Below, in pieces: positions 35,023 through 46,024 of a stretch of DNA of 64,000 nucleotides. The stretch lies in assembly GCA_921293015.1 (NCBI GenBank), contig OV121086.1:43665402-43729401 (forward strand), read 5' to 3'. Both the position numbers and the translations under genes were made by a program. Source of the stretch: Phorcus lineatus. Its lineage: Eukaryota; Mollusca; Gastropoda; Trochida; Trochidae. Position 1 is the stretch's first letter, and each line of letters starts with the position of its first letter. The notes below the pieces were generated by a model that worked only from the letters and a program-made list of their open reading frames with translations, was not told the origin of the DNA and did no database searches.

Positions 35023-35858
35023 CGAAAAGACAGCTATTAGGCTCGGTAATATTTGAGAAAGACTATAAGGTAATAATGATGCTATAATATTCTCTTGAAA
35101 ACCTTTGAACATTCTTTCAACATCAGTGATTAAGTGAATTTTTTTCATTCACATGTGGATTGCATGATGTGTATGGTAGATGCTGTGGTTGCTGAATCAA
35201 TATGCTGTCTAGAATCCCATCTCAAACGACCAAACTTGATTTTTCCTTATAATGAAATGATATGTTTCATATTGTATTTAGTTAACTTTACTTTTTAACC
35301 CTTTTAAAATTTTATATCAACTTATTAGTGACAAAGAATGTCTTTTTAAGTTTAAAAAACGAATTCTCGAAAATACAAAAGATTTTTGATAAAATAAATT
35401 ACAGTTTATTTCATGTTTTGCTACTTATACTACTTAGTTAAAATAACATAACAGTGTTAGATACGCGACAAAGCAAAAAATACACTACAAGTTCCTTTAA
35501 TCCATAGCAATGTTTATTGTTTTAATACTCATGATGAGTTCGTTTTATGCTACACTAGTAGCATGGGGTATTCGCTCGAAGTCGAAAATATAGTTTCAGG
35601 TATTCGCTCGAAGACGAAAAGCGGTGCTCTTTGATGATTGGTGTTGTTTTAGTAAAGTTTTGATAAAGGATTAAGGACGGATTATCGCCTTCCGCGTGGT
35701 GAGCAAGGGCCGTGAGCAAGATGTGAACTGTTCTCACGTTGACATGATTTTTCACACTGTCAAAATTATGAGTTGATTTCAATCAATTAAAAAAAAACAA
35801 TTATGGTACCTATAAATTAGTTTCTTCTCCAAATTGCAATCACTATCGGTATTGCACC

Positions 35859-36023
35859 ATGGCTAACGCACAAGTAGAGTACAAGTATGTTCCCACTTCC
35901 AGAGGTGGTAGATATCTTTGTGTTGGAAATTTCATGTATCGAATTAGCAAGCGAGGGGCAAATGACGTCGACTATTGGAAATGTTCCACTAAGAATTGCT
36001 GGACTGCAGATCGACTACAGTGA
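35859..36023 (+). pseudogene. FLYWCH zinc-finger N-terminal fragment of MULE protein
   Basis: ATG in a fair context, 54 codons: SRGGRYLCVGNFMYRISKRG then DYWKCSTKNCW, the start of a FLYWCH finger (first Cys pair present, His pair missing). The frame reaches TGA at 36021-36023 right after the join to the C-terminal segment, which is in another frame. The catalytic middle of the protein has been deleted. Confidence 0.75.
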
Positions 36024-36626
36024 GAACCCAGACGTCAACCACTTCGTCAGGCTCTGTGCTGTATTGCCTCTAGTGCCAGTGGCTGATGTAAGTATTTTCG
36101 ATAATAAAACTAAATAATATAGTAACCTGTAATTCTTGTCTCTTTAATAAATTATCATAATCATAAGAAAAAAATCAATAATTCCATTCTATTTATGTTT
36201 AAGGTTGAGGAAGTGTGGCTGCAGACACTGGCTGAGATGCCAGATGACAACCGATGCATACAACTAGCAGACTACATCACCAGCAACTGGATAGAGGGTA
36301 GTCTGCCGATTGCTTCATGGAACCACTACCTCACCACTGGACCCAGGACCAACAACAACCTGGAGGGATGGCACGGACGCCTGAAGAAACTGGTTGGGAA
36401 GGCTCATCCAAACATTTTTGAACTAATTCGTTTCTTGTTAACTGAGCAGAAGACAACAGAAATAAAAACGGTGCAATATGCTGCAGGACAACGCCTCCCG
36501 CCAAAGAAGAAGAAGTATGAGGACCTGCAGAGGAAGCTGAGCGACCTGAAATCAAGACTTGACTCCGGACACATCGCCGTGTTCGACTACGCTGCCAGAG
36601 CTTCCCATCTTCTCAAGCTAGCTTAA
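35990..36626 (+). pseudogene. C-terminal fragment of MULE transposase-like protein
   Basis: Reads NPDVNHFVRLCAVLPLVPVAD up to a donor GTAAGT at 36088, then from acceptor TTTAAG (exon start 36204) VEEVWLQTLAEMPDD, NWIEGSLPIASWNHY, NNNLEGWHGRLKKLVGKAHP and a Lys-rich tail to TAA at 36624-36626. The 116-bp intron is phase 0. The NNNLEGWHGRL...HPNI block is typical of the C-terminal part of animal FLYWCH/MULE proteins. No DDE residues remain. Confidence 0.8.
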
Positions 36627-36784
36627 TTTCCTGAAACATTGTCCATTATAAATAACATTTTGAGGTTAGTACATTAAATTAAGATAATGATTAAAAGTAT
36701 TATGTCCAGTCTATGTATTTTATTATTTTGTATTACTGTGCTATATATTTGTATTTATGTACAAAAATGTCTGACCAATATGTA

Positions 36785-36797
36785 AGAAATAAAATAA
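36785..36797 (+). terminator. polyadenylation signal of the MULE fragment gene
   Basis: AGAAATAAAATAATAA lies about 160 nt past the stop codon, inside the element. Likely the original 3' processing signal. Confidence 0.4.
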
Positions 36798-36966
36798 TAA
36801 TTGTGATTATGTAAAGTTCGGAGTTGTTTTGACAAGCGCCTATTGTTTAATGTAGATTGGAGTAGATTGGGAGGGAGCTACCGTTCGCTCGAAGACGAAA
36901 ACGAAATTCGCTCCATGTTTATACACGCCGAAAATTTTCGACTTCGAGCGAATGAACCAGTAGCAT

Positions 36967-37819
36967 CATGTCCAACATATTGAATCCATACATATATTTT
37001 GTTATCAATCACTGTGGCTGCAACATATATTTTTATGTCATTGCATTCAACAGCGCAGCAGGGTTGAGATTGTATAAAAACTATTTTCTTTAATATCAGG
37101 GAATTATAATAACAGAAATTCAAAAACAAGATAATTTATTTAACTAACTTGGAGAAAGTGAATTCATTGAAGATCTTTTAATTTCCCGTCTATTGTAAAT
37201 ATTTGCCTTTCTGTGTTCCAGGCGTAGATGCCAGATCTGACAATTCCACTTTGGATTATCTCCACTTATGAACTCTCCGAGCAATCTCAGTCAGTACTTA
37301 GAAAGTAATAAATTTTGATTTGATTATCATTATTGATAATAATGTTTCGATTGGAATAAATCAAAACAAATTTGTTTGTAACCATTTACGTTAATAAAAC
37401 TAAATACTATATGAAGGGGTGATGCTTTTTCTAATGGCTTTACATTACAGGTTAAAGTATTTTACTTTTCTATTTTGTTAACAAAAATAGGGGAAACCTC
37501 GTACATATAGAAATGGATTAATGACTATATAACTGCAATTACTAAATGAAATTACTTTTAAATGATGTTTTGGTCTGAGATTGAGACACTTGGTATACAT
37601 CGGTACTTTCCTACTATACCATCCATAAACTTTAAATGCATAATGTTTTACAATTTCGTTCAGAACCATCTTGAACTATGCTATTCTCAACAAGTTGTTG
37701 ATAATTAAAAAAGGGAGATGACTAATTCATAAATCGACCCCTGTCGTTTCAGTTTATCGATTCAGAAATGATGATTCTTTTGATGGTGCCTTTCACTGTG
37801 TTTCAATCCTGACCATTGT
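36967..37819. other. non-coding stretch
   Basis: AT-rich; GGATTATCTCCACTTATGAA near 37254 recalls a similar GGAGTTATCTCCACTTACAC at 570. No gene. Confidence 0.3.
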
Positions 37820-37829
37820 CTATTATAAT

Positions 37830-38085
37830 AATATGATAATGAATATTTATATAGCGCCTGAGCACTAGGCGCTTAACGTATGACACAAGAAAAGGAAGTA
37901 TACATACACATACAAAGAAGAGATATAGCAAGAGAAAGTGATGGTGCACAGGATATAGAACAGCAGGGTTGATTCTAAGTGGAATTGAAGGTTCGCTGAA
38001 AAAGGAATGTTTTAAGAGATATCTTGAAGGAAACTTTAGTCAGTGGTTGTGGAAGGCAGTTGGTTCCACATGGTTAACGAAATCG
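37830..38085 (+). mobile_element. dispersed repeat with TATAGCGCCT...AGGCGCTTA end
   Basis: GAATATTTATATAGCGCCTG AGCACTAGGCGCTTA near 37840-37875 forms a short hairpin and heads a ~250-bp unit with AAGGAATGTTTTAAGAGATA and GGCAGTTGGTTCCACATGG. This 'TATTTATATAGCGC...GGCGCTT' pattern is familiar as a widespread short repeat in marine invertebrates (from memory). Boundaries not resolved. Confidence 0.5.
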
Positions 38086-38899
38086 TATGCCATACCCAAC
38101 AGTCAAACGTAATAGTTTTTGGCAGGTCATTGAAATGGCTAGGGATCAATATTTCGAAAATAGTAAATTTTACTTTTTTTCTACAAAATCCTTTATAAGT
38201 GACCTACAGCTTTAAACACAAGTCACGTTTGTTCGTTTGCATTAAGTCAATACAATTTGGTTGATTTTGTTTGAGTCGAAATGGAATATTTTAATCGAAA
38301 TTCAAGGAAATCGGAATTTCGAAAATGTGACCTCTTCTGTCTAATTAATCATGCCAAAATTCTAATTTTTGCATGACAGAATAGACAATCCAACAATAAG
38401 TTAAAGAATGGCTATTTTACACATTGACAGTGGGAGAGCGAGCCTTTGTCAGTTCTGCTGAAGTTATTTGATTGACGTTCAAACCAAACCTAAATTACAT
38501 GATATTTGCACCAAGATACAGTAGTAAGTGAACAAACTGTATGCAAAGTGAGAGCTCAAGGGGCACAGACTATGTTGCTGGGGTCGAATATGTCAAACTT
38601 TAAAAATGGTATTACCATGTCGAGAACTACTGGTTATATCTGAAAAGAACCATTTTAATGCTTATCAGTACAGTGTAGGGTGAATAAATGGCTTAGAGTT
38701 GTATATTATGATAGAAAACTGGACTGTGGCGCACGGATTTTCGGAAACATATTTCGACACGAACACAAGTATGCCACGGTAGTGTTAAGCATATCGCATA
38801 ATTAGTACAAGCAAATATGACGTAAAATTCAAGTGATGAAAATGAACATGATTTGAACATAACGAAGGACACATCATATACTGGTCATTTCTCAAGCAA
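38086..38899. other. non-coding stretch
   Basis: Nothing supported. Confidence 0.3.
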
Positions 38900-39014
38900 C
38901 ATAAAAAATTTCGAAACATACTCTGTGTCACTTCAAGGAGGTCAAGCATAGATAGAAGGCAGAAACTGGTATGTTTTATTCAGACAGTAGACAGAATTGA
39001 TCCGAAATTTCAGC

Positions 39015-39018
<4 letters not shown>

Positions 39019-39074
<56 letters not shown>
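39019..39074. repeat. (AT)n microsatellite
   Basis: 28 uninterrupted AT units directly after CAGCAGGG, where copy A has CAGCAGCG and no AT run. Confidence 0.97.
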
Positions 39075-39076
<2 letters not shown>

Positions 39077-39509
39077 CATTTCTCTTTGGAGAATCACGCG
39101 CCTTTAGGTTGTTCTTTAAATACGTTTATAATAATACCTCACTTTTCAGCTGTTGAGGGAGATCGGGCAATGAGTATGTTAAAGCTGGGTTTGCTGAGTT
39201 TTGAAATTCTTGATAAAGAGGTAGTATTCCTTATTCATATATCACTTTTAAATGCCGCCCAAAGCCTTGATTGTATATAGTCTTAACTTAAGGATTCGAG
39301 ATTATTGTAATTCATTTTTATAAATATCAAGGTTGATGATGATTTACTCCTAATGGACTATTACTTTCAAACATCTATTTAGGTAGTAACAGCATCAAAT
39401 TAAGAGATTAACCTTTAAAGTCTACTGAAAGGACTCTGTTCTTGACCTTCGAAAACCCAGACAAATACGTCTCCACTAATCTACTCGTCTGGCACTAAAA
39501 TCAACACTT

Positions 39510-39555
39510 CTCTGTCAGATGACCCCGTCCAATCATACCCTTGTCTGGTGACTTC
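39510..39555. promoter_or_regulatory. conserved ~45-nt motif, copy B block X
   Basis: CTCTGTCAGATGACCCCGTC, CAATCATACCCTTGTCTGG, TGACTTCA; partner of 30743-30788. Confidence 0.5.
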
Positions 39556-40549
39556 ATTTATACAAGTACAAAGTTCTTCATAGAAGAAACGCGCTGATAT
39601 GACCTTCTCATATATATGAATGGTTATATGGAAACGTTTTCATAAGCATGAATCAAAAATCAAAGTTAGGTAAAAAGGGCATTGTTAACATGCATATCCG
39701 TACATGATGAATAGCTTGGAAAAAGATATCATAAACTTTTATAACTTGTTCTTGATAAATATCCATAAATAGAAATATTGGAGCATGGAATAAATGAAAT
39801 GTTCAAACAGCTAATAAAGTCATTCATACATAGCTTCTTTCTTAATCAATTGTTGTAGTTGAATATAATTTAGATATTTGTAATTGGAATAGTTTTGGAA
39901 TAGAATTTGACAAATTTTGGTTGTAATATAATGGAATTGAGTCATATTGCATCTAGGAAAAATGTGCGAAGTATTAATTACCCGAGCCAGAGCGAGTCTT
40001 GAAACAGTACACACATATGTACATATGATATGTGAACTTTTCACATAAATTTTTTTTCATTGCCTATGATTACGCGCATCTTTGAACAAACTTTATCTCA
40101 CGTATCAAAAACTGAACTAGATGTTTCCCTTTATTTTAAAATAGGTTCCAAAGCATTCGATATCCTCTAAGGTAGTCGAAAAAATGTCCTGTTTAAAATT
40201 CCTTCTCTTTTAATCATCAAGTAATTTGTTATGATCTTCAATATATATTTACATAAGCTTAGGCTTACAAAGTGGAAGTACTTTCTCTTATGTTAAAGTG
40301 AAACAATCAATTTCCTTTCAAAGGCAACTTATCATATTGTTGATGAATGTAATCAAAACACTCAAAACTTCAAACTACTACGCTAATCTGTTTTGATTGA
40401 AGAGTTTTCAAGTATGTATCAGCATCTTCTTAGTTTACTGGCATGTCTTGTTTTACAATGTGAAAAGTCCAGTTGTCAACATCGTAATGAATTACTCTCA
40501 GTTGTATTTGTATGTCATATATCCATAGCAACTACTATTGAATTCAGTT

Positions 40550-42450
40550 TTAGATAACACTCATTTAAACTCATGTATGTTTATATTTACAATATTTTCA
40601 AATTATTCTATTGAAATCGAATTGTTTACATCTAGTTTCAAGAAGTAGAGAAATCGTTCAGTTTTGAAGCAAATCTGTTTGATGCACGATCTTACCTTTT
40701 TACAATAACCTTTTAACTGCTGTTCACCTAACAAAGATTACGTGATCTTTCTTTTAAATATCTTGTCTAAATATCAATTTTCAAACGATGAAAATGATGT
40801 ACTTGGTAAATTTTGTAATTAAATCTATACGTCAAATTGCGTTAATCGATCAGTCCCTTTAACTGTGTTTCATGCAAAAGTGATATAAGTGTTACTATAG
40901 TGGCTACGGTATGTTGAAATCCTGATGGAAATTCTGATCAATATGTTTTTGAATGCACTGTCCATGAACTTCAGTATAAGCAACAGATTCATAGTCTGAT
41001 AATCTCAGTTTTACTTCCTCAGAGTCTCGTATTGAATTTGTTAGAGAACAGACCGCAATCTAGTTTATGAGGTACAAATACTTTCATCATGTAATAATCT
41101 TATCTGGAATCTTGTTTGAAAAAAATTTCTGATAACGATATTGATGACATATACAGATTTAATAGTCGATATCTTTGTATTATTTTACTTGAAATGAGCT
41201 ACATTTCACTCGGTCCAAATAGACACAGACGTAGCGGTAAATAAAGTAGCAATTATGACATTTGCGTATGAATATGTGTACGTGTAAAGAATATACATAG
41301 TCATGACATGAAATAAGATAATAATGGTAACCCGAGATTTATATGAAATATATGCATACAACAATGCAGATCAATCACTCAAATGAATACATTCATGGAG
41401 ATGATATAGTGCATGTCAGGGTATTGCAAATGTGATACATGCATGTTGGATTCGTTGCTTATGTGATGAGAATATTCTTTATCATTTTTAATATATATGT
41501 ATAATAATGTATTTATTAACACGCTCAGTTTGATTCTTAGGAATTCCATTTGAATTGTATAAGTATTTACGCATATTTATTTTTATTTAGAAGTAATTTA
41601 TCCAGAAATCTTGCAAATCTTCTGAATGCATGTTAAAAGAACAAGTTGTTATGGATAGTCAATTTCTTCATTTTTATGAAATTTGACTTGTTCTCATTCC
41701 AGCATGCATCGTACCGGAATTGACATTCAGCTTATTAAACAGAACAAATGTTACCATGTCTGAAATATTGATTAAAATGGTTAAATCCTTTTTTTCAAAA
41801 TCGCCTTTCACAATTTTGAATGTTCAAAATAAGAAAAAATACTCAACACATATTCTTGGAGCATCCGACCAGAGTTAGGTTTATCAAGGAAGGCACAGCT
41901 CAGATCGACTATAACTCACACGTTGTTAACTCCCTGATAATGCTAAGGTCACTTTACCTAATTGGATTTTCTCCCGTGAGGTCTTCTCATAAATAGCATA
42001 TCTTGTTATACTTAATCTGATACGAGAAAAAGTAATACTTTTGATATTTCCATATTCCCAGGAGGAAAACACGTAACAGACACTTGTTGACTCTAAATGT
42101 TTCTACACAGGATTCTTCACGACTTGGGCGAATGTGGGACAATGCCTCTTGCCAAGAGAAAAATAGAAAATATTGAATAAAAAATATTTCTGTAAACGTG
42201 ACACATAATAAATTTCATATCAATATTATAGATTAAGCTGAAAATACAATATCATGAGCCCTTTTTTCATCATCATTAAGGATTCATTTTCATGAACTGT
42301 AAGGGGTTTTGTTATTGACGACATATCTGCTTGTGACTCTGTTTGTTTATTGTTGGCATTATCGATTGAACACAAGCAGATAACGGTTCAAATTATCAAA
42401 AAACATTACATAGTTAGTCTCCTTGAAATTTTAACATTCGAATAAATGAC
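40550..42450. other. copy-B-only stretch
   Basis: No counterpart in copy A and no gene. It includes CTTTACCTAATTGGATTTTC at about 41950, a motif echoed at 43485 and weakly elsewhere in the duplicated units, suggesting internal sub-repeats. Confidence 0.35.
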
Positions 42451-43786
42451 GTCGACCATTTCTAATCACAAACTGAACCGTCCAGAGACTTTGATCCGTA
42501 AAACTTATTATGTATTAGCTGCAACATTTAGGCTCCCTGATCACTCAGGTCAATTCCGCTAAATGGGTTCACTCCCTTGAGGCGTTGTCAAAAATGACTT
42601 CTCTCATTGTTCCTCTGAGAAATACATGTGATTGGAAGTTGTTGATGCTTCTTCTATACTTGTTTGGGTTTTGTTTGATACCAAAATAGAATTTGATTAA
42701 TGTTATTCTAACTGAATGGACAATCAAGCATTGGAACGAAATATGTAAAATAATAAAAGTTAATCGACTTACTTCCTCGTGATTTTACGAAGATAAGAAA
42801 GCTTCTCTTGGTTTTCATGTGAGGGAAAGAAAATGAACATGATTTATATTTTGATATTATTTGAAGTATAAGTCAACTTTAGGAAATAAAAAACGAAAAA
42901 GGTAGGTAAGTATCTGAATAACTTGTGATCTTTGCATAGTTTCAAATGTTAAGTAAGAAATAATCATTTCACTTGTGTGATGTACTTTCAATGCATACAG
43001 TTTTAAAAAAATATAATTTAATGATGAAAAAGCAGTCTCTAATTAGAGTTTATTCTCTAGCTATGTACATTTCAATTAAATGGCAAAAGAACATATCACA
43101 ATTGGTAATGCCCAATCAACCAATACATGTGAACATTGCGTGGTTTACTGGTAAGATTCATAAGAATTAACCAATTCAAAAAAACCTGCACGGTTTACGA
43201 TAAGAATAGTTTTTTCGTAATTTCAATTCAACAGTGATATGTTTCTTTTGCCAAAGAGTGATATAGTCCATTGTTTGTTTGTATTATTTCACGTTGTAAT
43301 ATTTCACCGGATTTAGAAGAATCACAAAACTTTCATTGGAACATAGGATACGATAAGATAATCAGTACCAATGATTAATCATTAAAAAAAACCGCTTGCC
43401 TTGGGAAGTAGGTTGTTCGTGATATTTAAAGGCTGTAGAGTATATTGTGTTTGACTCTTATATCACTCTTTGCCACTTTACCTAATTGTATTATCTCCAT
43501 GATTGTTTTCCTCTGACGATGTTCAATTTGTCATTTCATATGATAGATGAAGCCCTCAATATTACCACATTCCCTTGAGGAATATGTATGCTTTAGGTGT
43601 TGATATATTCTTAATGAAAGACATTTTCGTTGTTGCATATTCAAACATATTTTCCCATGTGTAACAGTTTTGTCTGTTTATACGATGACTATTTTATACC
43701 ATTTAGTCATACAGAAACGCACAGTTATTCCAGTGAATTCTATTCAAATTAGTTCGAGATAATGTGAAATATAAAGAAATGAAAAC

Positions 43787-43799
43787 AAATGTAGATATT
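43787..43799. repeat. L1 target-site duplication, left
   Basis: AAATGTAGATATT, identical to 49985-49997; the pre-insertion sequence is preserved, diverged, in copy A. Confidence 0.9.
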
Positions 43800-44034
43800 G
43801 AAGCTTCCGGTTGTGACGTAGCATGGAGAGGACGTGGTTTTAACAGCTCCACAAACCTGGCGGAAAATCCGACCTTTTTCTAAGTAATGGGCACCCATCT
43901 GTAACTGAAAACTTGATATACTTCTTTACGGTACGTCATATATGTGAACATACCAAAAAACTTTCAAAATAAATTAAAATATATACCTCCGAAAGTACAG
44001 AAATCTTTTCTTCCTCACCTCCTTACGAGAAAAC

Positions 44035-44844
44035 ATGGCGGATTCGAAAACTCGATCGGCTGCAAATCATGATGAATTGAAAAAGTTAATTATGAACATG
44101 GACAAAAAGCTCACGGATACTAACGACTCGTTATCGCAGAAAATGGGCGATGTTTCTAGTAAACTAGATAACTTTATGACCACAATAACTGCAGAAGTTT
44201 GCCAAACAAAAGAACGAGTGAGTGAAGCTGAAAAAGCGATTGAGTTTCTGAATGAGGAGGTGAAAGAACTTAAATCATCCATCCGTGTGCTCCGGGCAGA
44301 CTATGATCTTCGATGTCGCGAAATAGAATCTAACATGATAATGAAGGAGCTACATGACAGAAAGAAAAACTTACTTTTCTACGGGGTGAAAGAAAACAGC
44401 ACAGAAAGTACCGAGCATATTGTAAGATCATTCCTTGTTAATGAACTTAAACTCCAACAGGAACACGTCGATGGCATCCGATTCGGTAATGTCCATAGGA
44501 TCCAAAGGAGGAGATACACCGAAGATGAAGACGATGAGACGTATACCCGACCCCCTGTGATCATCGCGTCCTTTGTTTACATGCCGGACCGGGACGCCGT
44601 ACTTCGGGCTGCAAGTCGTAAATTACCGGGAACGGGTAAGAGTGTTCGTAGCGATCTTCCTACTGTCATGAAGCAACGCCGATCACAACTTCTGAAGAGA
44701 GCCTACGAGATCCGGAACCGAGAGGGCCTTTATACACGAACTCGTGTAATGGGAATAGATGTCGTTCTTGAGGTCAAAGAGCCAAAGGCACCCCGTACTG
44801 CTTGGAGACGCGTACATGTACCACTGGATGAGCCAGATTCTTGA
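44035..44844 (+). CDS. L1-type ORF1 protein (RNA-binding chaperone), 269 aa
   Basis: ORF1p coats LINE RNA as a trimer and acts as a nucleic-acid chaperone in the ribonucleoprotein. Starts at ATG in AACATGGCGG. Residues about 10-105 are heptad-rich and predict a coiled coil; residues about 108-205 hold an RRM-like part (KKNLLFYGVKE ... DGIRFGNVHRIQRRR) and an acidic loop (EDEDDE); the C-terminal part (DLPTVMKQRRSQLLKRAYEI ... GIDVVLEV) matches the L1 C-terminal domain. Length is a little short of mammalian ORF1p (about 340) and usual for invertebrate elements. No zinc knuckle. Confidence 0.85.
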   Translation: MADSKTRSAANHDELKKLIMNMDKKLTDTNDSLSQKMGDVSSKLDNFMTTITAEVCQTKERVSEAEKAIEFLNEEVKELKSSIRVLRADYDLRCREIESNMIMKELHDRKKNLLFYGVKENSTESTEHIVRSFLVNELKLQQEHVDGIRFGNVHRIQRRRYTEDEDDETYTRPPVIIASFVYMPDRDAVLRAASRKLPGTGKSVRSDLPTVMKQRRSQLLKRAYEIRNREGLYTRTRVMGIDVVLEVKEPKAPRTAWRRVHVPLDEPDS

Positions 44845-46024
44845 CAGCTTTGTTTATACCATGCATAACTGTATACTGAGGTAAATCTTCGTTCAACTTC
44901 GTAGAGGATCGCTACAAAGACGGCGACGTTTGTCTGCACGTGCTTTTCGTGTTTCTTTGCTTCAGTCACGGAAATGTGGCGTGTGTTCTTGAGTTTGTAA
45001 ATGCGTTGTGTGTGTTCTTTCGTACATGGATTTACCATAGGGAACTGTACTAAGCAACAAAATGGTAAGCATTGCTTTATTGATTGATATCAATGTCTTG
45101 ACAGGACAAAGATGTGTCTGCAGTCAAAAACAGTTTTTTCTTTTTAACCGAGGTATATCCTCGTTACATTTCGTGGACTGTCGCTACAAACACTGACTTA
45201 TTCTGCATTATTCGTGTTCCAATGCTTCAACCATGGAGAGGTAGCGCTTTTGATATTGAGTTTACATGGATTTACCATAATGGATTGTACTAAACAAAAT
45301 GGTAAGCATTAATTGATTTATATCATTTAAACGGGGCAAAGATGCACCCTTCTTCAACAGTTGGTATATATTTAATTTTGCTTAGTACTTTTACATAAAT
45401 TATTATCATGATGAAAATGTGGAATAGAACTCAAGGTACCACATACAGTAAGCAAAAGAAACACAAAAACGTACTGAGTCATGATACGAGTTTTTTTTTG
45501 AAAACACATTGTCTGTGAGTAAGCATGTTAAGATGTTTTTTTTCTCAAACACATTGAACGCAACATTCAAAATGTATATTGCTTTTTATAATATCTAGAT
45601 TGTTGACACAACACAATATTGGATCACTACATATCGACTAACTTATAATCTTATATGTACTACCATTCATATGCTATCCACATATCTACAGGAAAGACAA
45701 TAGGAGTATTTAAGTAGAACACGTCAAAGAATACAAACGAAGACAAATCCCAACATACACGACTAGCAACTGAAATTAACTCAGAGGAAATTATATATAA
45801 ATATCAAGTAAAGCCCAACCTTACTATTTTTCAATCAACCGCCCAGATCCTGTCCCCGACAGCGCGTCCTTTCTTCTCAACATGCTACTCTTATTCTCTT
45901 TTCTTTCCTATCACTTAAAAAATCACAAAAGTACAAAGTACACAATTAACCTCATGATGGAATTGACACAACCACCAATACATCAACTTCCAAAAACTTA
46001 CAGAAAATTACACACTAGTATATC
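44845..46024 (+). repeat. long inter-ORF region with internal ~275-bp duplication
   Basis: The space between the ORFs is 1180 bp, much longer than in mammalian L1. 44875-45120 and 45150-45360 are diverged direct copies sharing TTCGTAGAGGATCGCTACAA, CATGGATTTACCATA, GTACTAA...CAAAATGGTAAGCATT and GACAAAGATG. Both contain a four-residue reading frame ATG GAT TTA CCA stop, then ATGGTAAGC, which looks like a splice donor. Role unknown. Confidence 0.75.

Larger units (their letters stand above)
29300..35250. repeat. segmental duplication copy A
   Basis: Collinear, same-orientation matches to copy B at 38.9-51.0 kb: 29384/38992, 30101/39150, 30648/39408, 31130/39647, 31590/40285, 31815/40420, 32310/42460, 32500/42608, 32700/42710, 33000/42940, 33860/43480, 34255/50060, 34660/50420, 34868/50625 and 35195/50955. 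Blocks look roughly 70-85% alike with diverged DNA between them. After removing later insertions the two copies are of similar size (about 5 kb plus a B-only 1.5 kb). No gene is recognised in either copy. Confidence 0.85.
35565..36958 (+). mobile_element. MULE-type DNA transposon, deletion derivative (1.39 kb)
   Basis: Inverted ends ATTCGCTCGAAGTCGAAAAT lie at about 35570-35589 and, inverted, 36934-36953, with outer GG tips, and direct repeats AGTAGCAT at 35557-35564 and 36959-36966 serve as an 8-bp target duplication. The TIR core TTCGCTCGAAG occurs twice more just inside (35600 and 36886), both in plus orientation. It carries only the two ends of a FLYWCH/MULE protein and cannot encode a working transposase. 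Confidence 0.85.
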
